64,000 bases of DNA from Loktanella sp. DSM 29012 (GTDB lineage: Bacteria; Pseudomonadota; Alphaproteobacteria; Rhodobacterales; Rhodobacteraceae), in contig NZ_FOEJ01000001.1 in NCBI RefSeq assembly GCF_900110705.1, positions 441,501 to 505,500 of the forward strand. Direction: 5' to 3'. The notes under the pieces were generated by a model. That model worked only from the letters and a program-made list of their open reading frames with translations. It was not told the DNA's origin and searched no databases. Position 1 is the first letter of the stretch; each line of letters opens with the position of its first letter. Both the position numbers and the translations under genes were made by a program. This document shows, piece after piece, positions 58,651 to 64,000 of the stretch.

Positions 58651-59907
58651 TCAGGCTGTCAGGTGCGTCTTGTCCGCGCCGCTGATCACCGCATCGACGA
58701 TCTGGCCGGTGGGCTGATCTGCGTCGAAATGCACCTCTGCGAATTGTGCGGTGCGACCCATGCGGGGGCTTTCCATCAGGACGGCGTGGCGCTGCCCGAT
58801 CTGACCTTGCAGGTGGCGGGCCACGGCGGCGTCACCTGCCGCACGCAGGCGTGCAGCGCGATCCTTGATCGCGGGGCCACGGACCTGCGGCATCCGGGCG
58901 GCAGGCGTGCCGGGGCGCGGCGAATAGGGAAACACGTGCAGCCACGTCAGTGCGCATTCCTCGACCAGCGCGAGAGAGTTCTCGAAGGCTGCTTCGGTTT
59001 CGGTTGGAAACCCCGCAATGATATCTGCGCCAAAGGTCATGTCGGGCCGCAGGCGGCGTGCGTCTTGGGCGAAACGGATTGCGTCATCGCGTGAATGACG
59101 CCGTTTCATGCGTTTCAGGATCAAATCGTCGCCATGCTGGAGCGACAGATGCAGGTGGGGCATCAGGCGCGTTTCGGTGGCAATTGCCTGCATCAGTGCC
59201 TCGTCCACCTCGATCGAATCGATCGAAGAAATGCGCAAGCGCGGCAGATCCGGCACCAGTTTGAGGATGCGCAGGACCAGATCACCCAGACGGGGTGTCG
59301 CCGGCAGGTCGGCACCCCAGCTGGTCAGGTCGACACCGGTCAGCACCACCTCTTGAAATCCGCGGTCCACCAAACGCTTGATCTGGTCGACCACGACGCC
59401 AGCGGGGACCGATCGCGAATTCCCGCGACCGAATGGGATGATGCAGAAGGTGCAGCGGTGATCGCAGCCGTTCTGGACCTGGACATAGGCACGGCTGCGC
59501 GCGCCGAATCCGTCGATCAGATGGCCTGCGGTTTCGGTCACGGACATGATGTCGTCGACCTGCACCGGTTCGGTGCTGCCGATCAGGTCAGGGGCCATCC
59601 CGGCCCAGGTGGACGGGTCCATTTTTTCCGTGTTGCCGATGACGCGATCAACCTCGGCCATATTGGCAAAGGTTTCAGGTTCGGTCTGTGCGGCACAGCC
59701 TGTCACGATCAGCGTGGCATCCGGATGCGCGCGCCGCAGTTTGCGGATGTCCTGCCGCGCCTTGCGCACGGCCTCTGCGGTCACGGCACAGGTATTGACG
59801 ACAACGGCGTTGGTGACGCCCGCCGCCTCGGCCAATTCGGTCATTGCGGCGGTTTCATAGGCGTTCAGCCGGCACCCGTGGTTGGAAAAGATCGGTGCGT
59901 CAGCCAT
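58651..59907 (-). CDS. mtaB: tRNA t6A37 methylthiotransferase MtaB
   Basis: A 418-residue radical-SAM enzyme that converts t6A to ms2t6A at tRNA position 37. An N-terminal methylthiotransferase domain ([22 protein letters not shown] cysteines) is followed by the radical-SAM CxxxCxxC in [10 protein letters not shown] and a TRAM-like tail. It overlaps dapF by eight bases. Confidence 0.92.
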   Translation of the reverse strand: MADAPIFSNHGCRLNAYETAAMTELAEAAGVTNAVVVNTCAVTAEAVRKARQDIRKLRRAHPDATLIVTGCAAQTEPETFANMAEVDRVIGNTEKMDPSTWAGMAPDLIGSTEPVQVDDIMSVTETAGHLIDGFGARSRAYVQVQNGCDHRCTFCIIPFGRGNSRSVPAGVVVDQIKRLVDRGFQEVVLTGVDLTSWGADLPATPRLGDLVLRILKLVPDLPRLRISSIDSIEVDEALMQAIATETRLMPHLHLSLQHGDDLILKRMKRRHSRDDAIRFAQDARRLRPDMTFGADIIAGFPTETEAAFENSLALVEECALTWLHVFPYSPRPGTPAARMPQVRGPAIKDRAARLRAAGDAAVARHLQGQIGQRHAVLMESPRMGRTAQFAEVHFDADQPTGQIVDAVISGADKTHLTA

Positions 59908-60697
59908 GCCAGACCCCGTCGAAGACATGCGCGGTCGGCCCGGTCATCCAGACACCGTCCGCGCGCCAGTCAATCATCAGCGTGCCGCCGTCCAGGTCGA
60001 TGCGCACGCTACGCCCGGTCAGGCCGCGCCGCGCGGCTGCCACTGCCACGGCGCAGGATGACGAACCGGACGCGAGCGTCACACCCGCGCCACGTTCCCA
60101 GACCCGCATGCGCAGATGATCCGGCCCAACGACCTGCGCGAACTGCACGTTTGTCCGTTCGGGAAACAGCGGGTGATGTTCTGTTTTGGCACCGCGTGCC
60201 GCAAGGTCGATTGCGGCCAGGTCATCCACGAAAAAGCTGCAATGCGGATTGCCCATGCCGGTCCCGACCGGATCGCCTTCAATAGGGAGGTGCAGGGTAT
60301 CTGTGTCATGCGCCAGCGGAATATCCGCCCAGTCCAGCAGCGGCGCACCCATGTTGACGGATACACCGTCCGGCGTGCGCTGGGCGAGCAATGCTCCGCG
60401 ATCCGTCGTGATCGTGACGCGGTCCAAACCTGTGCGCGCCATGTGCCATGCCGCGATACAGCGCGTCGCGTTGCCGCAGGCTGCCGAGGTGCTGCCGTCG
60501 CTGTTCCAAAAGGTCAGGTGCAGGTCACCTGCGTCGCTGTCTGCGATTTCGGCCAGCTGATCAAAACCGATTCCGCGATGCCGATCCGCCATCGCAACAG
60601 CCAGGCGGGAATCGACGGCGTAACCGTCGCGTGCGTCAATCACGACGAAATCGTTGCCCAGGCCGTGCATCTTCATGAAGGGGATCGGGTGTGTCAT
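59900..60697 (-). CDS. dapF: Diaminopimelate epimerase
   Basis: A 265-residue cofactor-independent epimerase for lysine and peptidoglycan synthesis. The catalytic cysteines lie in AACGNATRC and GSSSCAVA. The start [16 protein letters not shown] is typical. Coupling to mtaB is a common arrangement in Rhodobacterales. Confidence 0.97.
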   Translation of the reverse strand: MTHPIPFMKMHGLGNDFVVIDARDGYAVDSRLAVAMADRHRGIGFDQLAEIADSDAGDLHLTFWNSDGSTSAACGNATRCIAAWHMARTGLDRVTITTDRGALLAQRTPDGVSVNMGAPLLDWADIPLAHDTDTLHLPIEGDPVGTGMGNPHCSFFVDDLAAIDLAARGAKTEHHPLFPERTNVQFAQVVGPDHLRMRVWERGAGVTLASGSSSCAVAVAAARRGLTGRSVRIDLDGGTLMIDWRADGVWMTGPTAHVFDGVWHG

Positions 60698-60796
60698 GGG
60701 CGGGCCTATACGCCTGACCGAGAACTTTATCCAGCCCGTGCCGCTTTGGGGGGTTGACCATCTCGTGTTGCCATTCTAGTTCGCACCCCGTGGTCA

Positions 60797-60872
60797 GAGC
60801 CTGTAGCTCAGTTGGTAGAGCAACTGACTTTTAATCAGTAGGTCCAGGGTTCGAACCCCTGCGGGCTCACCA
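60797..60872 (+). tRNA. tRNA-Lys (anticodon TTT)
   Basis: A full cloverleaf with acceptor GAGCCTG/CGGGCTC, D arm GCTCAGTTGGTAGAGC, anticodon loop CTTTTAA (anticodon TTT) and T arm AGGGTTCGAACCCCT. The CCA end is encoded (60870-60872). Confidence 0.97.
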
Positions 60873-60972
60873 CGAAAACTTCCTTTGAGAACAGATAACG
60901 TATCGCATGCCAAGCAGGCACCCTGCGGGGACGATCTGCTTTGCGTCATATCGCCTGTTCGGTTGGCACTGT

Positions 60973-60989
60973 GCGGTCGGTCCGACCGC
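60973..60989. other. Palindrome downstream of the third LacI gene
   Basis: GCGGTCGG-T-CCGACCGC is a perfect 8+1+8 inverted repeat, 18 bases past the stop of the LacI gene at 61007. As RNA it could fold into a six-base-pair hairpin but lacks a U-run. It may end that transcript. Confidence 0.4.
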
Positions 60990-61006
60990 GAATCGCAGGC
61001 ACTGGC

Positions 61007-62014
61007 CTATGCGCTCTTGCGGATGACCAGCCTTCCCAGAAAGGCATGCAGTTTCTTGGTGCGCTTCTTGCCTTCGAGGACTTCGACCAGTGCGTTTGCC
61101 ATATCCGTCAATGGCTGGCGGTAGGTCGTTATTTCGTATTGCGGGCTGGACGCCTGCGGCACATCGTCGAATCCGGTGATCGCGATATCTTCGGGCACGC
61201 GCAGTCCCAGTTCATAGCGGATCGCATCGCATGCCCCCAACGCCAGGGCGTCGTTTTCACAAACCAGCACATCCGGCAAATCTGCCTGTTTTGCACCTTT
61301 GAACCGTTGCACCACGAGATCGTAGGCCAGCTTGGGGTCATAGCGGTCGACAGAGGCGAACTTGGGGCGATTGCCGGTGGTCTTTTCCCATTGCGACAAG
61401 AAGATTTCCTTGCGCTGAAGGTGTGCGGACTGCGTCTGCGGGCCTGCGATGAAAAACGGGTTGCGATAGTCCGCCGCAAAAACATGTTCCGTAATGGCCG
61501 TCATCGCCGCGCGATCGTCGCAACAGACCGAAATCGTGTTTTCGTTTTTCGACATGCGCGCAAAGACAATCAGTTTCTTGACCCGCTTTGCGCCGATCGC
61601 GGTCTCAAGACTTTGGTCGTTAAAGCTGACCCCGATGAGGATTGCCGCATCGACACGCCGTTGGCTGGCGTTAAGGAGTGCTGCAGATGCGTCCTCCTCA
61701 TCGCTGGTATTGACCAACAGCGTATCATAGCCGTTCTTGCGCAGGATGCGCGTCAGCCGTTCCATCATGACCAGCTTGTGCGGGTTGGCAAAATCATCGA
61801 CGAGCAACGCCACCAGATTGGTGCGGTCGGTGGCCAGGCTTGTTGCCAGAAGATCCGGGACATAGCCCAGCGTTTCAGCGGCTTTCATGACCTTTTCGCG
61901 GGATTTTGCGGAAATAGACGCGTCTTTCTTGAAGGCGCGGTTCACGGTCCAGCGCGATACGCCAACCAGTGCGGCGACGTCGTCAGCCGTGACAGAGCCT
62001 TCTTGATCCTTCAT
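61007..62014 (-). CDS. LacI family regulator beside a polyol/inositol-type operon
   Basis: A 335-residue LacI/GalR protein. The helix-turn-helix is VTADDVAALVGVSRWTVNRA, followed by a sugar-binding-like sensor domain. It is divergent from the Gfo/Idh/MocA gene, and two tandem 16-base operators lie between them. The start is ATG 62014 or, ten residues longer, 62044. The effector is unknown; inositol or a related polyol is a guess from the neighbours. Confidence 0.9.
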   Translation of the reverse strand: MKDQEGSVTADDVAALVGVSRWTVNRAFKKDASISAKSREKVMKAAETLGYVPDLLATSLATDRTNLVALLVDDFANPHKLVMMERLTRILRKNGYDTLLVNTSDEEDASAALLNASQRRVDAAILIGVSFNDQSLETAIGAKRVKKLIVFARMSKNENTISVCCDDRAAMTAITEHVFAADYRNPFFIAGPQTQSAHLQRKEIFLSQWEKTTGNRPKFASVDRYDPKLAYDLVVQRFKGAKQADLPDVLVCENDALALGACDAIRYELGLRVPEDIAITGFDDVPQASSPQYEITTYRQPLTDMANALVEVLEGKKRTKKLHAFLGRLVIRKSA

Positions 62015-62094
62015 TTCCGAAACGGCTCCTTGGTCATTGCGCATGTTCAGCGACTGTGAACACTCATCGTCCTTCTTTCAATTGTAGATGATTT

Positions 62095-62110
62095 TTGCAC
62101 GCGGGTGCAA
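62095..62110. promoter_or_regulatory. LacI-type operator, first copy
   Basis: TTGCAC-GCGG-GTGCAA is a near-perfect inverted repeat with a GC centre, the usual LacI-family operator design. An identical 16-base copy lies 23 bases downstream, centre to centre. Confidence 0.8.
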
Positions 62111-62117
62111 AAATTTC

Positions 62118-62133
62118 TTGCACGCGGGTGCAA
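62118..62133. promoter_or_regulatory. LacI-type operator, second copy
   Basis: It has the same 16 bases as the copy at 62095 and ends 42 bases before the start of the dehydrogenase gene. The tandem pair probably controls both divergent genes. Confidence 0.8.
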
Positions 62134-62175
62134 AGCTGGTTTTGAATGACGCAAGGGAATCGGGAGGATCTCAGA

Positions 62176-63198
62176 ATGCGGGTAGGTTTGCTCGGTGCGG
62201 GACGCATCGGGAATGTTCATGCACAGGCAATTTCGGCGCACCATGACAGCGCGTTGGTCGCTGTGTCGGATGCGTTTGACGACAATGCACAGGCGCTTGC
62301 CTCGACCTATGGTTGCGCCGTCCGCAGCTCGGACGAAATCATCGCAGACAGCAGCATCGACGCAGTGCTGATCGCGACGTCCACAGATACGCATTCCGAC
62401 CTGATCGAGGCCGCCGCCGCCGCAGGAAAGGCAGTGTTGTGTGAAAAACCGGTCGACCTCAGCCTCGCGCGTGCGACTGCCTGCCTAGAGAATGTCGGCG
62501 ATCGCGCCGCCAAGATCATGATCGGTTTCAATCGCCGGTTTGACCCCAGTTTCAATGCGCTCAAGTCTGCCATCACGGCGGGCGAAATCGGCAAGACCGA
62601 GCTGCTGTCGCTGACATCCTTTGATCCCGCACCGCCACCCGTCAGCTATATCAAGGTTTCTGGCGGCTTGTTCCGCGATATGATGATCCATGATTTCGAC
62701 ATGGCGAATTTCATCATGGGTGCGACACCGGTGACGGTATCCGCAGCAGGCACATCCATCGTCGATCCTGCCATCGGTGAGGCCGGCGATGTCGACACGG
62801 CAGTGGTGACGCTGACCTATGCAGACGGTCGGATCGCCGTGATCAAGAATTCGCGCCGCGCGGTCTATGGTTACGATCAGCGGATCGAGGTTCTGGGGTC
62901 CGAAGGCCTGTTGCAGGCGCAGAACATGCTGGAAAACACCGTGGTCAAATCCACGGCGTCCGGGGTGAGCAGCGCCAAGCCGACCTATTTTTTCCTCGAA
63001 CGCTACATGCCGGCCTACAAGGCTGAATGGGCGGCCTTTGTCGCAGCCGTCAAGGGCGACACCGACATGCCCGTCAACCTGATCGACGGCGTTGCGGCCC
63101 TGGCGATGGCAGAGGCGGCAACGCGGTCCGCACAGACGGGCCGCCCGGTCGATATGGCGGAGATCACAGGGAATTCGGGCCGCGGGGAGGCGGCCTGA
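62176..63198 (+). CDS. Gfo/Idh/MocA dehydrogenase, inositol 2-dehydrogenase-like
   Basis: A 340-residue NAD-dependent dehydrogenase. The Rossmann motif VGLLGAGRIGNVHA, signature CEKPVDLSL and the catalytic-region GLFRDMMIHDFDMANF with FNRRFDP fit myo-inositol 2-dehydrogenase (IolG) and close relatives. Scyllo-inositol or other polyols are possible. GGGAGGA precedes ATG 62176. A sugar ABC binding protein follows on the same strand. Confidence 0.85.
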   Translation: MRVGLLGAGRIGNVHAQAISAHHDSALVAVSDAFDDNAQALASTYGCAVRSSDEIIADSSIDAVLIATSTDTHSDLIEAAAAAGKAVLCEKPVDLSLARATACLENVGDRAAKIMIGFNRRFDPSFNALKSAITAGEIGKTELLSLTSFDPAPPPVSYIKVSGGLFRDMMIHDFDMANFIMGATPVTVSAAGTSIVDPAIGEAGDVDTAVVTLTYADGRIAVIKNSRRAVYGYDQRIEVLGSEGLLQAQNMLENTVVKSTASGVSSAKPTYFFLERYMPAYKAEWAAFVAAVKGDTDMPVNLIDGVAALAMAEAATRSAQTGRPVDMAEITGNSGRGEAA

Positions 63199-63304
63199 AA
63201 CGAGGCGCGCGTCCACATCGGGCGATGCGACATGCGCAGGCAAAGCGCGTGAACAAGAGGCCGGGCTGACCGGTACGAATGGAAATCCAAGGGAGGAAAA
63301 CCAA

Positions 63305-64000
63305 ATGAAAACATTCATGAAAGGCGCAATCGCTGCTGGTGCAGTTGCTGTCGCCGCACCCGCGATGGCCCAGGATATCGCTGTCGTTGTCCACGGCCAG
63401 GCCAACGATGCGTTCTGGTCCGTGGTCAAGGCGGGCGTGGATCAGGCCGCAGCCGACACCGGCGCGAACGTGTCCTACAATTCGCCCGAAACCTTTGACA
63501 TGGTTCTGATGTCGCAGCTGATCGACGCGGCCGTGAACGAAGAGCCGGACGGGTTGGTCATTTCGTTCCCCGATCCCGATGCGCTTGGGCCGTCGGTTGA
63601 ACGTGCGATTGCCGCAGGCATCCCGGTCATCACCATCAACGCCGGTGGCGCACAGGCCAAGGAACTGGGTGCGGCGATGCACGTCGGTCAGGATGAATTT
63701 GACGCAGGCGTGGCAGCAGGCGTAGCGCTGGCCGAGATGGGCGGCACCAACGCACTCTGCGTCAACCAGGAAGTCGGCAACATTTCTCTGGATCAGCGCT
63801 GCGCAGGTTTCGAAGAAGGTTTTGGCGGTAGCGTAACAGTCCTGCCGACCACCAATGATCCGGCCGAGATCGAATCCAAGGTGTCCGCTGCGCTGGCATC
63901 TGACGACACGATCGACACCGTCGTGGCGCTGGGCGCATCGACCGCGGGCGAACCGTCGGTTGCCGCCGTCAAGGCATCGGGCCGTGACGTGAACGTGGCG
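63305..64000 (+). CDS. Sugar ABC transporter substrate-binding protein (cut by window end)
   Basis: The first 232 codons of a periplasmic binding protein with a signal peptide (MKTFMKGAIAAGAVAVAAPA, then MAQ). The mature part IAVVVHGQANDAFWSVVKAG and the GLVISFPDPDALGPSVERAI region fit the ribose/inositol-type family. GGGAGG precedes ATG 63305. The gene runs off the window, so permease and ATPase genes probably follow. Confidence 0.9.
   Translation, partial: MKTFMKGAIAAGAVAVAAPAMAQDIAVVVHGQANDAFWSVVKAGVDQAAADTGANVSYNSPETFDMVLMSQLIDAAVNEEPDGLVISFPDPDALGPSVERAIAAGIPVITINAGGAQAKELGAAMHVGQDEFDAGVAAGVALAEMGGTNALCVNQEVGNISLDQRCAGFEEGFGGSVTVLPTTNDPAEIESKVSAALASDDTIDTVVALGASTAGEPSVAAVKASGRDVNVA

Noticed and set aside
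62046-62066. A six-codon minus-strand leader frame (MSVHSR) with AAGGA upstream, before the third LacI gene.
   Set aside because: It is too short and not of a biased composition; nothing suggests attenuation.

Overview
This window looks like the chromosome of a marine Rhodobacterales bacterium (Roseobacter group) living as an aerobic anoxygenic phototroph. The evidence is a GC-rich gene-dense layout, a purple-bacterial photosynthesis gene block (bchFNBHLM-lhaA-puhABC-acsF-puhE-hemA-cycA, crtA-bchIDO, crtIB-tspO), the oxygen-dependent cyclase acsF, spheroidene monooxygenase crtA, and the regulators PpsR and PpaA. Every assignment is from reading sequence and recalling families; no search was run.

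Layout. 1-8.2 kb: tRNA-Arg(CCT), a LacI regulator, a PAS-GGDEF-EAL protein, an aldo/keto reductase, then a pentose block (LacI regulator, xylA, Gfo/Idh/MocA dehydrogenase). 8.2-12.7 kb: a signalling island with a response regulator, a very large CheB-CheR-PAS-HWE kinase and a divergent short LOV blue-light protein. 12.7-17.4 kb: a five-gene minus-strand operon around Anbu, the ancestral proteasome-like beta subunit (two transglutaminases, circularly permuted ATP-grasp, alpha-E, Anbu). 17.5-18.9 kb: a DUF1127 protein, a phasin-like protein preceded by a PhaR-type box, and a PCu(A)C copper chaperone. 18.9-44.9 kb: the photosynthesis block. 45-60.9 kb: mostly housekeeping genes (amn, HU, an EamA exporter, a beta-lactamase-fold protein, aroC, an SDF-family symporter, thiBPQ under a TPP riboswitch, petABC for the bc1 complex, a GST, mtaB, dapF, tRNA-Lys). 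61-64 kb: a LacI regulator facing a Gfo/Idh/MocA dehydrogenase and a sugar ABC binding protein that is cut by the window end.

How the photosynthesis genes fit together. HemA supplies 5-aminolevulinate. BchHID inserts Mg, BchM methylates, AcsF closes ring E, BchNBL reduces protochlorophyllide in the dark and BchF hydrates the 3-vinyl group. CrtB and CrtI start the carotenoid path and CrtA makes the keto-carotenoid. PuhA is reaction-centre subunit H, and PuhB, PuhC, PuhE and LhaA assist assembly. The cytochrome c and the bc1 complex carry cyclic electron flow. Four perfect TGT-N12-ACA PpsR boxes lie as two pairs in the two divergent intergenic regions (ppaA/bchF and crtA/crtI).

The block is incomplete here. 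puf, bchCXYZ, bchG, bchP and crtCDEF are absent, and ordinary genes flank both ends, so the remaining half must lie elsewhere. There is no gene-free stretch above 300 bases. I saw no CRISPR array, insertion sequence, prophage or replication origin.
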